From: Sipunculus nudus
Taxonomy: Eukaryota > Annelida > Sipuncula > Golfingiida > Sipunculidae
DNA length: 64,000 nucleotides
NCBI GenBank assembly: GCA_026874595.1
Contig: JAPPUL010000076.1
Span: 620,001-684,000, forward strand
Direction of reading: 5' to 3'
Shown here: piece after piece, positions 8,499-16,450 of the stretch
Layout of the letters: each line of letters begins with the position of its first letter
Numbering within the stretch: position 1 is the first letter of the stretch
Translations under genes and position numbers: made by a program
The notes under the pieces: model-generated
Told to the model about the DNA's origin: nothing
Seen by the model: only the letters and a program-made list of their open reading frames with translations
Database searches by the model: none

Positions 8499-10073
8499 TT
8501 ATAAACTGTTTAGCTTTAAAGCTTCTTTAAATCTATTACGGATAAACGGATAATCAAGGCCTGATAATAGAGTACCTATACGTGGCCCTTGCTTTTTACC
8601 AATAAATAACATGTATATAATTTTAAACCCCTCACTTGCCTTAAGCCCAACTTTTTGGGTTGCCTCATATACCCCCTGATGTATCTCTTCTGCACTTAAA
8701 TTCTCCCTTTCAAATATTTCTAACACTGCCTTTATAAATAATTTGCTTTGAGCATTTAATTCCTCTTTAAGCTCTTTACTAACTCTCTCTTTTAAAGAGA
8801 ATATATGATGCTCCCCTGCACACTTTGAAAGCCAGCGTTTTGAATACTTTATCCTAACTTCTACCGTCGATATATCTTCTTCTGATAAAGCTTCTCCTTT
8901 CATCTTACATACTTTTGATTTTACATCCACTCCAGGAATTTGAACTAGTGTTGCTATTGTTGAAAATCTAGGATAAAAACTCTTTTTCAAACTCTTTTTA
9001 ACATCGTTTATTTGGGCATATTCAAAGGCCTTAACAAGCTCTTCTTTTTCAGAATCATTGTCAAAAAATACATTACCCAACCTGTCATACTCATCAAATA
9101 ATCTTGGTATGGTATCTCCTTCTGGAGCAAAATCTATTATCGATGTAGGACTATATCTTATCATCAAAAAGATAAGTAGCTCAGGAGGCAGTAGATAAGA
9201 TATCTCCTTACTACTTGAGCCTATCCCTTTTGATGAACTCATTTTCTTTTTGCCAGTAAGAAAAAACTCATAGGGTATGTTATAAGGCGCCTTTTTATTA
9301 AAAAGTTCTTTGTATATTGCACTTGACACATCTCTTGAGCCGCCCTTTGAACTGTGATCTTTACCCGCACCTTCTACACTAACCTTTAAAACATTCCATT
9401 TGCCAACCCATTCAAGTTTCCAAGGTAATTTAGCACGTCCATCAAATGGACTTGTCTTACCTTTATAGCCACATCCAACTGCCCATTTAACTAACGACTT
9501 CTCACATGTGTATTCCACTTCCTTACCGTCAAAATTGCTTACAAGCGTCGTTCCTATCTTTCCACACTCCTCGCATATAACTTGTAAAGGATGCCAATCA
9601 AAACGCTTTTTTGAACCACTTACTTTGTAATATATCTCTTTAATTCTAGCTTCGTTATTAAGTAGTATTTCTATAGTCTCATTCATCTTCCCGCTTTTAT
9701 AAAACTCGCTCATCCTATACATAGTTGGATATATCCCAAGAGAATTATATACCTCGGCAAACTCACTCATATAATACTCTGCAAAACTACCCTTAAAAGA
9801 CTCATCAGGCGAGGGCACATGACAAAGTGGTTTGCCCATATACTCCTTCCACTTATCGTCAATCCCAAAAGGAAGCTCATCAACAGGATCATAATCATCA
9901 ATTCCATAGTAGAATGTTGGATTTTTATCATTGCGTTTTAAAGCTTTGTATATGGCATCGTGGATAACAACTCCTCGTAAGGAGCCTATATGTACGCGCC
10001 CGGATGGCGTTTTAGAATCGTTTATTACTTCGTTTTGTCCAAGTTCGCTTTCTATTTTATCTATCCAAAACAT
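8499..10073 (-). CDS. lysK: Class I lysyl-tRNA synthetase
   Basis: This 524-residue enzyme charges tRNA-Lys using the class I Rossmann fold rather than the usual bacterial class II fold. The HIGH-type signature is HIGS at residues 28-31 in SGRVHIGSLRG, and the KMSKS-type loop is KKMSSSKG at about 277-284. A zinc-like cluster is seen at CEECGKIG and CEKS. The C-terminal helical anticodon-binding part is intact (KVGLKASEGFKIIYMLFIG). Class I LysRS is typical of archaea, spirochaetes and alphaproteobacteria and is scattered elsewhere. No class II LysRS is seen in the window. It is the first gene of a two-gene unit with lptF. Confidence 0.95.
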   Translation of the reverse strand: MFWIDKIESELGQNEVINDSKTPSGRVHIGSLRGVVIHDAIYKALKRNDKNPTFYYGIDDYDPVDELPFGIDDKWKEYMGKPLCHVPSPDESFKGSFAEYYMSEFAEVYNSLGIYPTMYRMSEFYKSGKMNETIEILLNNEARIKEIYYKVSGSKKRFDWHPLQVICEECGKIGTTLVSNFDGKEVEYTCEKSLVKWAVGCGYKGKTSPFDGRAKLPWKLEWVGKWNVLKVSVEGAGKDHSSKGGSRDVSSAIYKELFNKKAPYNIPYEFFLTGKKKMSSSKGIGSSSKEISYLLPPELLIFLMIRYSPTSIIDFAPEGDTIPRLFDEYDRLGNVFFDNDSEKEELVKAFEYAQINDVKKSLKKSFYPRFSTIATLVQIPGVDVKSKVCKMKGEALSEEDISTVEVRIKYSKRWLSKCAGEHHIFSLKERVSKELKEELNAQSKLFIKAVLEIFERENLSAEEIHQGVYEATQKVGLKASEGFKIIYMLFIGKKQGPRIGTLLSGLDYPFIRNRFKEALKLNSL

Positions 10074-10228
10074 TTATTTACAAGTCCTTTCTTTTTTTAA
10101 TAATATGTCCATAAAACACATACTTACACGCTTATATTAATAAGGTATTTTATATAATAATATAATAAGATAGAATGTTAGTTAGTTAATTTGCGGATAA
10201 GGAACTTCTTAGTACGTATTACGTTCCT

Positions 10229-10262
10229 TAGTATAAGGATTTCATTAGTATAAGGATTTCAT
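10229..10262 (+). repeat. Perfect 17-bp tandem duplication carrying the ribosome-binding site
   Basis: The 17-mer TAGTATAAGGATTTCAT occurs twice head to tail (10229-10245 and 10246-10262), directly before the GTG start of the bioF-like gene at 10264. Each copy holds an AAGGA Shine-Dalgarno core; the second core lies 7 bases from the start codon. The upstream copy could act as a standby ribosome site. Confidence 0.95.
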
Positions 10263-10263
10263 T

Positions 10264-11466
10264 GTGAAGAGTTTTTATGAATATATAAGTTTGAAACTAG
10301 ACAGTTTAAGAAGATATGACCTTTATAGAAAGATAAATGACAAAGAAAACAAAATAGGTCCTCGGACTAACGGCATTGAACTTAATATAGATGCACTTGG
10401 CCTTGAGAATTATATATGCTTTTCGTCAAATGACTATCTTGGTCTTGCAAATAACGAAGTTGTACTTGACAGAACAATAAAGGAGCTAAAACAATATGGC
10501 AGTGGTTCTACGGGCTCAAGGCTTATATCAGGCAATACAAAAGCTCATGTAAGACTTGAGGATAAGATAGCAAAATATAAGAATAAGGAAAAGGCACTTC
10601 TTTTTGGATCTGGGTATCTTGCAAATCTGGCATTACTATCAAGTTTAGCGACTTTAAAGGATTTGATACTGGGGGATGAGCTTAATCATGCAAGTATTAT
10701 GGATGGATGTCGTTTATCGCGGGCTTACTTTATAACTTATCCACATTGTGATATGGACTTTATAAGGGATTATCTAAAGAAGGAAAGGCATAAAGCAAGA
10801 TACGTATTTATAGTTACAGATGCATTATTTAGCATGGATGGAGACATAGTTCCACTTAAGGATTTATATGAGATATGTAGTGAGTTTGATGCTATACCGA
10901 TACTTGATGAAGCGCATTCAACAGGGGTATTGGGGCCTAAGGGAGAGGGTATTGAGAGTTTTTTGGGGATAAGTTATTCTGATGGTATAATAATGGGGAC
11001 ATTAAGCAAAGCACTTGGTAGTTACGGAGCATTTGTTTGTGCTAAAGAGGTTTTGATAGATTATCTTATAAACAAAGCCCGTCCTTTTATTTATACAACA
11101 GCCCTCTCGCCTGCAGATGTACTTAATTCATATCACAGTTTATGCTTAATCGAAGAGAATCCTAATTTAATAAAAGCGCTTAAGAACAATATAAGATATA
11201 TACAAAATTCTTTTAAAGAGCATCTGTCTTTAGATTTTACTGTGGGAAGCCCTATAATGCCTATAATACTTGGGCAAAGGACAATGGAAGTTGCAAGGAG
11301 TTTATTATCAAAAGGGCTTTATGTACAAGGAATAAGGCCGCCGACTGTTCCTTATGGCCTTTCTAGATTACGTATTACTATATCTAGCATACATAAAAAA
11401 GAAGAGATAGATTATTTGATAACTAAGCTTAGGCAAATACTTCAAGACGAACTTCCAAAAGCATAG
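10264..11466 (+). CDS. bioF: Alpha-oxoamine synthase, probable 8-amino-7-oxononanoate synthase
   Basis: A 400-residue PLP-dependent enzyme of the AONS/KBL/ALAS group. Features in order: FSSNDYLGLANN, YGSGSTGSRLISGN, the cofactor-binding DELNHASIMDG segment, the Asp of ILDEAHSTGVLG, and the PLP Schiff-base lysine in GTLSKALGSYG (about Lys249). It condenses an acyl-CoA/ACP with an amino acid; for BioF this is pimeloyl thioester plus alanine in biotin synthesis. No other bio genes are nearby, so glycine C-acetyltransferase or serine palmitoyltransferase-like activity cannot be excluded. The start is the GTG at 10264, chosen for its SD and the canonical N-terminal helix. Confidence 0.8.
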   Translation: MKSFYEYISLKLDSLRRYDLYRKINDKENKIGPRTNGIELNIDALGLENYICFSSNDYLGLANNEVVLDRTIKELKQYGSGSTGSRLISGNTKAHVRLEDKIAKYKNKEKALLFGSGYLANLALLSSLATLKDLILGDELNHASIMDGCRLSRAYFITYPHCDMDFIRDYLKKERHKARYVFIVTDALFSMDGDIVPLKDLYEICSEFDAIPILDEAHSTGVLGPKGEGIESFLGISYSDGIIMGTLSKALGSYGAFVCAKEVLIDYLINKARPFIYTTALSPADVLNSYHSLCLIEENPNLIKALKNNIRYIQNSFKEHLSLDFTVGSPIMPIILGQRTMEVARSLLSKGLYVQGIRPPTVPYGLSRLRITISSIHKKEEIDYLITKLRQILQDELPKA

Positions 11467-11617
11467 GCTAAGTCATTATGTAAGATCCCTTAAAAAAAAT
11501 ATATATTACAAATGTATTAGCATCATATTAGTATATGGTAATCTTGATATCCTTAATAATTATACTCAATAAGGGCTTACGTAAATATAAGCAATAAAAA
11601 GTTTGTCTTATAAGAGC

Positions 11618-11634
11618 TGGCACAAAGTATGCTT
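11618..11634 (+). promoter_or_regulatory. Candidate sigma-54 (RpoN) -24/-12 promoter for the porin gene
   Basis: The site reads TGGCAC, five bases (AAAGT), then ATGCTT. The invariant GG and GC are exactly 12 bases apart, as the RpoN consensus TGGCACG-N4-TTGC requires; two positions deviate from consensus. It would start transcription about 85-90 bases before the porin ATG. I did not find its bacterial enhancer-binding site. A sigma-70-like TATACT lies further down at about 11700. Confidence 0.45.
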
Positions 11635-11732
11635 AGTAAAAAAAAAGTCTTTGTCTTTGATGGATATTTAATTAAATTAATAGCGATAAATTCTACATAC
11701 CATTTATACTTTAAATTTTAGGAGGAGAGATA

Positions 11733-13142
11733 ATGGTAAGATATTGGATATCTTTAATAAGTGTGTCTTTCGTCATGTTAGGCACTCTTTTTGTGGGAAA
11801 CGTTGCGTTTTCCATGGAATCAGTAGATTCAGCTGAATCTATTGACAATGTTGAATCTCTGGATTCAGAATCTTTGGAAAGCTTAGAGGTAAAGCCTGGA
11901 CAGGATTTTACACCAACAGCTGTTCCAACAGGACGTATACAGGGAATTTGGGAACAAGCTATAAGAGGGACAATGAGGGGGCAAAGAACTGAACCTGGTG
12001 TTACCCCTCCAAAGGTGGAAGAGGGATCGCAGTTCTATCCACGAAGGCTTTTCTTAGGTGCAAAGGGAAAGGTCTTGCCAACAGTAAGTTATTTGCTACT
12101 TGGTCAAATGCAAGGTAAAACTGCAAGTATGCTTCGTGCGCATATTACAATAGATATTGTAGATCAATATCTAAAGGCCCGACTGGGATATATGACAGTT
12201 CCTCTTCGAAAAGAATCTTTAACAAGTAGTAGATTGCTTTTTAATAATGGAGCAAGTGTTTGGGGAAGGGGTAGTGATGCAGTTATGGGTCTTATGTTAT
12301 ATGGTAGTGCGGTAAATTCCCAATTGCATTACTATTTTTGGGTAGGAAACGTTAACCGACAGTACTCCAACCTAAATAATATCTTTAGTGATGGTTTTGG
12401 AGAGCGCTATCAGATAGGGGGAAGGATTCAATTTGACTGGTTTAGAAAGTGGAGGCATGGTGAGGAATGGTTGCAAACAAAGGATATGAATGGAACAATA
12501 GGGGTTTCATTTAGATATATACCAGCTTTTGAAGATAGTGAGCCTGGGAATGCGTTAGTATCAGACTTCGTTGGTGCAAATATAGACCTTGGATTTACAA
12601 TAAGTCTTTTCTATATCCAAGCTGGTTTCATATTAGAAACAGCAAGCGCTACTAAGGAAGCTTTAACAAAAGTAGGTATAAATGAGTCCAAAAGTCATAA
12701 GCTATATATGGGATATTTTGTTGACATCGCGATTACAGCCACAAGCTGGTTTGTTCCTGCAATTAGGTTTGAAGGACAAGGAGCACCTATAAGTGGAGGT
12801 ATAAATCCGGGAAGTGAGGCAAATCCAGGAACACAAACAGGATCAGGTGGTGCTGCTCCTGGGCATACACATCCTATTGGGGCTTCTGCGGCTGTTCCGC
12901 CTTCAGTTGGGGCTGGTCATACAATAAATGACATTTCAACAGAAGCAAGCAAGGCGTCTAAGATGAACTTGTTGGTAGTGCTTAACTTCTATCCATGGTC
13001 AGCGGGACACAGATTTAAGATACAGCCTGAATTCATTTACACTATAAAGGAAACTGACCCAGCTGGAAATCAGGTTAAGGATGCGGCTGGAAAAGAATAT
13101 AAAGCAATGTCTTTTAGAGTGGGGCTTATGCTTAACTTCTAA
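11733..13142 (+). CDS. Outer-membrane beta-barrel porin, phosphate-selective porin-like
   Basis: A 469-residue exported protein. A signal peptide (about residues 1-27, ending near NVAFS) is followed by an acidic Ser/Glu/Asp repeat region (28-55) and then a beta-rich barrel. The barrel has alternating aromatic strands, for example YLKARLGYMTVPLR, HYYFWVGNVNRQYS and GNDYIQAG-like FYIQAGF. The last residue is Phe (MLNF), the usual BAM recognition signal of outer-membrane proteins. The order lRaHITIDIVDQYLKARLGYM resembles strands of the porin O/P family, but assignment to that family is tentative. A Gly/Pro/His-rich extracellular loop lies at about 350-395. A very strong SD (AGGAGGAGA) precedes the ATG. 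It probably lets anions or small solutes through the outer membrane. Confidence 0.75.
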   Translation: MVRYWISLISVSFVMLGTLFVGNVAFSMESVDSAESIDNVESLDSESLESLEVKPGQDFTPTAVPTGRIQGIWEQAIRGTMRGQRTEPGVTPPKVEEGSQFYPRRLFLGAKGKVLPTVSYLLLGQMQGKTASMLRAHITIDIVDQYLKARLGYMTVPLRKESLTSSRLLFNNGASVWGRGSDAVMGLMLYGSAVNSQLHYYFWVGNVNRQYSNLNNIFSDGFGERYQIGGRIQFDWFRKWRHGEEWLQTKDMNGTIGVSFRYIPAFEDSEPGNALVSDFVGANIDLGFTISLFYIQAGFILETASATKEALTKVGINESKSHKLYMGYFVDIAITATSWFVPAIRFEGQGAPISGGINPGSEANPGTQTGSGGAAPGHTHPIGASAAVPPSVGAGHTINDISTEASKASKMNLLVVLNFYPWSAGHRFKIQPEFIYTIKETDPAGNQVKDAAGKEYKAMSFRVGLMLNF

Positions 13143-13414
13143 GTTTTGTATAACGCAAGCGATATAAAAGCGATATAGATGATAAAAGCTGTATAGGAGT
13201 ACCTATGCGGCTTTTGTCTTTTCTAGGTATGAGTTTAGGTTTACGTAAAAGGTTTCTATAGATTTCTAGTAAATAATTTCTAGTAAGTAGTAAGGTAGTA
13301 GGGCGGTTTTGGATTATTGAGGGTCTTTTTATGTATGCGTCTTTAGATATGTTTCTAGTAAAAGATAGGTTAGAAAAAGATAAGTTAGAATTAGAAAAGG
13401 AAACACGTGTTTTT

Positions 13415-14212
13415 ATGTATACGCCTTTAGTTATTGCCTTTATAGGACTTTTAGTTTTTAATATGGGCTGTGCCAAGTCTATACAACCTAAAAAGACGAC
13501 ATTGAGTATAGAAAAAGAAGATTCGATATCGTTGCTTAAGAAAGGTGATTATTATTACAACAAAAATCCAAGATTAATTAAAAGCGTATTACTCTCTATA
13601 GATTATTATGATGGGGTTTTGCAAGATGAAAAAGTAACGCCTTTGCAAAAGGGAGAGGCTAACTGGAAGCTAGCTCGTTCGTATGCATATCTAAGCAAAT
13701 ATGAGAAGTCAGAAGATAAAAGTGTCTCTTATGCCAAACTTGGTATGGAGTCCTCAAGACAGGCGTTAAATTTATATAAAGAGCAGAATATAGATAATGT
13801 TGAGGCTTTATATTACAATCTTTTAAATCGAGGGCTTTATTCAAAGTATAATAAATTGAAAGGTCTTGCCTTATTAGCTGCTATGAAGAAAGATGCACAT
13901 ATGGTTGCAAAGCAGGATAGGGAATTAGATAATGCAGGAGCGTATAGATTTCTAGGGGTATTATATTATAAGGTGCCGGGATTTATACTTGCTGATGAGA
14001 AATCTAAATATATAGAGTATTTTGAAAAGGCATGTGAAATAGCGCCTAAATATCCTCCTAATTTATTTTACTATGCAGCATACCTGCAGTCAGATGGGAA
14101 AAGACGCAAAAGTCTTAAGTATGTACGCCAACTTTTAAAAATAAGAACTATGCATGAAGATTTTAAGGGAGAACTAGAATATTGGAAAAAGCGTGCAAGG
14201 AAGCTTCTCTAA
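13415..14212 (+). CDS. TatT-like (TRAP transporter T-component) lipoprotein
   Basis: The open frame begins at 13331, but the ATG at 13415 fits better: it gives a lipoprotein signal (FIGLLVFNMGC, lipidated Cys at about residue 20) directly at the N-terminus, whereas the longer form adds 28 charged residues. The mature part (about 245 residues) is all-helical with TPR-like pairs. Features include a repeated YY..A pattern, AYRFLGVLYYKVPGF and a terminal FEKACEIAPKYPPN helix. This resembles TatT, a trimeric periplasmic protein linked to TRAP transporters. No TRAP transporter genes are adjacent. The assignment rests on pattern; a generic TPR lipoprotein is the alternative. Confidence 0.6.
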   Translation: MYTPLVIAFIGLLVFNMGCAKSIQPKKTTLSIEKEDSISLLKKGDYYYNKNPRLIKSVLLSIDYYDGVLQDEKVTPLQKGEANWKLARSYAYLSKYEKSEDKSVSYAKLGMESSRQALNLYKEQNIDNVEALYYNLLNRGLYSKYNKLKGLALLAAMKKDAHMVAKQDRELDNAGAYRFLGVLYYKVPGFILADEKSKYIEYFEKACEIAPKYPPNLFYYAAYLQSDGKRRKSLKYVRQLLKIRTMHEDFKGELEYWKKRARKLL

Positions 14213-14248
14213 GGAAGTTTCTCTAAAAATTATAGTTTCCTTGACGCT
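14190..14248. terminator. Imperfect inverted repeat between convergent genes, possible bidirectional terminator
   Basis: The left arm AGCGTGCAAGGAA (14190-14202) pairs, with a one-base bulge, with TTCCTTGACGCT (14237-14248). The left side is itself a 14-bp tandem duplication (14197-14210 and 14211-14224, one mismatch) that includes the stop codon of the TatT-like gene, so either copy of AAGGAA can pair with the same right arm. No long T run follows, so intrinsic terminator activity is uncertain. Confidence 0.35.
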
Positions 14249-14300
14249 CTTCTTTCCAATATCTTATTTACTTTCTTTCAATATCTTCTTTTCATTGTCT

Positions 14301-16202
14301 CTACTCTCTAAGAAGAGGCCACGCTGTTGCTCCTGTAAGGTCCCAAATTGAATGGTCCCAGCCTGTAAACGTATTTTGTGTAATTTGGGATTCATATATT
14401 GCACTTACCCCGTCTGCTACGTCATTTGTAGAAGAGCTATTACCAACATTTTTGCCTGGGTCATTAAGTTTTTCGACAAAACAGTTGATTATTGTGTTTA
14501 CATTATGGCCGATGAAACGACCAAGTTCTGTACGCTTTCCGGTTGCTTTAAGAGTTTTTGCGGTTGAATAGCTATATTGTACTTTATTACGATTAAAGCC
14601 AATGAATCCTCCCGCTATAGCATGGGCATTCTTGCTTATTGTAGTTGTAACTTTACTCCTTGAATAGCTATATTTTACCTCTTCGTTGTTAATTCCAATA
14701 AGTCCTCCCGCATAAACATCTATACCACCTTCAGCTTTAACATTACCCGTTGCATGGCTATATTCTACTTTACTATAACTTACCCCAATAAGCCCTCCTG
14801 CAATAGCATAGCCCTCTTCACTTATAGCGCTAACTACACTCTTTGAATAGCTATGTTCTACTTTTGCATCCTGAACATCACCAACAAGGCCAGTGTAAAC
14901 AACCAAATTATTAACAAAGCTATATTTTTCTCCTCCCTCGTTAATTCCAATAAGTCCTCCTGATATTGCCTCTTTCGTTTTACTGCTTGCACTAACTTTG
15001 CCCAATGCATAGCTATTTGTTATTTTACTATTCCAGGTGTGTCCAAGAAGGCCGCCTGCATACCCTACCCCATCTATTCCTTCGGCTTTAACATTACTAA
15101 TTGAATTGCTATCTTTTACTGTCGAATCCCAAGTAAAGCCAACAAGCCCTCCCGCATATGCCTCTACTGTATGACTTTTTGCTATCACTGTGCCTGTCGC
15201 TGCAGTATCTCGTAGTAGTCCTTTTGGGCTATTGCCTATAAGTCCTCCCGCATATGCTGCTCCTTTTGTACTCGTCCCAATTGCTATGCCCATTGCACTG
15301 CTTTCTTCTACATTAGCACTCTCCACATTTTCTCCTATAAGGCCTCCTACATAAGCTATCTGTCCATGAGCTGTCACATTTGCATCCCCTATTGTATGAC
15401 TCCTGAATATTGGGCTTGTATTTTTTCCTATAAGTCCTCCCGCATATGCAGAAGCATCTTTACTTGTTACTTTTGCATCGCCTGTTGCAACGCTATTGTG
15501 TACTGGGCCTTTATTATAGCCGATAAGGCCTCCTGCATAAGTGTCTCCTGAATTTATTGTATGAACATCTCCTGTTGAATGACCAAGTATTACTACCCCT
15601 TCATTAAGCCCAATAAGTCCTCCTATCATTTGCCCGCCTTCAATATTAACTTCTGAATACAATTTTGAGACACCCTTTCCTTTATTATGCCCAATAAGCC
15701 CGCCTGAAACGCTATTAGAATCGGTATTCGTAACAAGTTTCTTTTTTGGGTTATATAGTCTTATGTTAGTTAGCTTAGCTTTATTTTCACCTGCAAGTAC
15801 TCCTGTTGAACCTCCTGATAGGGTAATATCATTTTCTAAGCGTATCTTTAAATCTTTAATTTCTGAGCTCTCTTCAATCACTTTAAATAAAGCACTTGAG
15901 CCCCTTGCAAAGGATTTTATTATAATAGTTTTATTGTTTCCGTTTAGTTTGCCTTTGAATGAAGGAATAGTTTCTAAATCCTCTAGTGTAATGTCTTGCC
16001 CTAGGATAAATGAATCGCTTTCTTTTGTAGAGCCTAATTTACTCTTAAACTCTTCTCCTGTAACAATCTCCTGTGCCACGGCATCATTTGCAAAAGTTAT
16101 ATCATCTTTTGCTGGACTAAGCGTAACATCTTGACCACATGCAAACATAAAGATAATAGTTGACATAAGAAATGTCAGATTTAATAAAAAACGTATTCTC
16201 AT
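14301..16202 (-). CDS. GLUG-repeat surface lipoprotein (copy 1)
   Basis: A 633-residue lipoprotein. The signal peptide ends at the lipobox IFMFAC (Cys about residue 22). Residues about 45-150 form an adhesin-type beta-helix start with the motif GKLNGNNKTIIIKS. It is followed by about 13 GLUG-type repeats (GGLIGxNxGxVxxSxAxG) from about residue 165 to 590. The C-terminal cap is DGVSAIYESQITQNTFTGWD...W, also present in copies 2 and 3. Glug repeats (PF07581) occur in surface-exposed adhesins and peptidase-like proteins and are expected to stack as a parallel beta-helix. Unlike copies 2 and 3 it lacks the Ala-rich helical stalk, and its repeats are the most diverged. Confidence 0.85.
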   Translation of the reverse strand: MRIRFLLNLTFLMSTIIFMFACGQDVTLSPAKDDITFANDAVAQEIVTGEEFKSKLGSTKESDSFILGQDITLEDLETIPSFKGKLNGNNKTIIIKSFARGSSALFKVIEESSEIKDLKIRLENDITLSGGSTGVLAGENKAKLTNIRLYNPKKKLVTNTDSNSVSGGLIGHNKGKGVSKLYSEVNIEGGQMIGGLIGLNEGVVILGHSTGDVHTINSGDTYAGGLIGYNKGPVHNSVATGDAKVTSKDASAYAGGLIGKNTSPIFRSHTIGDANVTAHGQIAYVGGLIGENVESANVEESSAMGIAIGTSTKGAAYAGGLIGNSPKGLLRDTAATGTVIAKSHTVEAYAGGLVGFTWDSTVKDSNSISNVKAEGIDGVGYAGGLLGHTWNSKITNSYALGKVSASSKTKEAISGGLIGINEGGEKYSFVNNLVVYTGLVGDVQDAKVEHSYSKSVVSAISEEGYAIAGGLIGVSYSKVEYSHATGNVKAEGGIDVYAGGLIGINNEEVKYSYSRSKVTTTISKNAHAIAGGFIGFNRNKVQYSYSTAKTLKATGKRTELGRFIGHNVNTIINCFVEKLNDPGKNVGNSSSTNDVADGVSAIYESQITQNTFTGWDHSIWDLTGATAWPLLRE

Positions 16203-16293
16203 AACGTCCTCCTCTTTATAGCTTTATAGCTTAAATTGTTGATATATCTAAAAGTACAAACAATAGCTAAATAAGTATAGGAAAAATAATATC

Positions 16294-16326
16294 ATGAGGA
16301 TATAATGAGGATATAATGAGGATATA
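16294..16326. repeat. 11-bp tandem array (3 copies)
   Basis: The unit ATGAGGATATA is repeated perfectly three times at 16294-16304, 16305-16315 and 16316-16326, about 90 bases upstream of the start codon of GLUG copy 1 on the minus strand. It falls in the likely promoter region of that gene. Confidence 0.9.
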
Positions 16327-16450
16327 ATGTAGGACTGATGTTGGGGGTTTAAGCTCGATTGTAATAAGGGGAATAAGCTTGCAAGACTTTATAAATTAAA
16401 GCCTTACAAGCATTGTTATTTAATGTGTTATTTAATGTGTTATTTAAAAG

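Noticed and set aside
13132-13476. Minus-strand 114-codon frame
   Set aside because: It is antisense to the porin 3' end and the TatT-like gene; composition is Ser/Leu/Arg-rich with no domain.
16330-16420. Possible second mdh remnant between GLUG copies 1 and 2
   Set aside because: Only a short TTTAAGCTCGATTGTAAT stretch resembles the mdh 3' end; too short to distinguish from chance.
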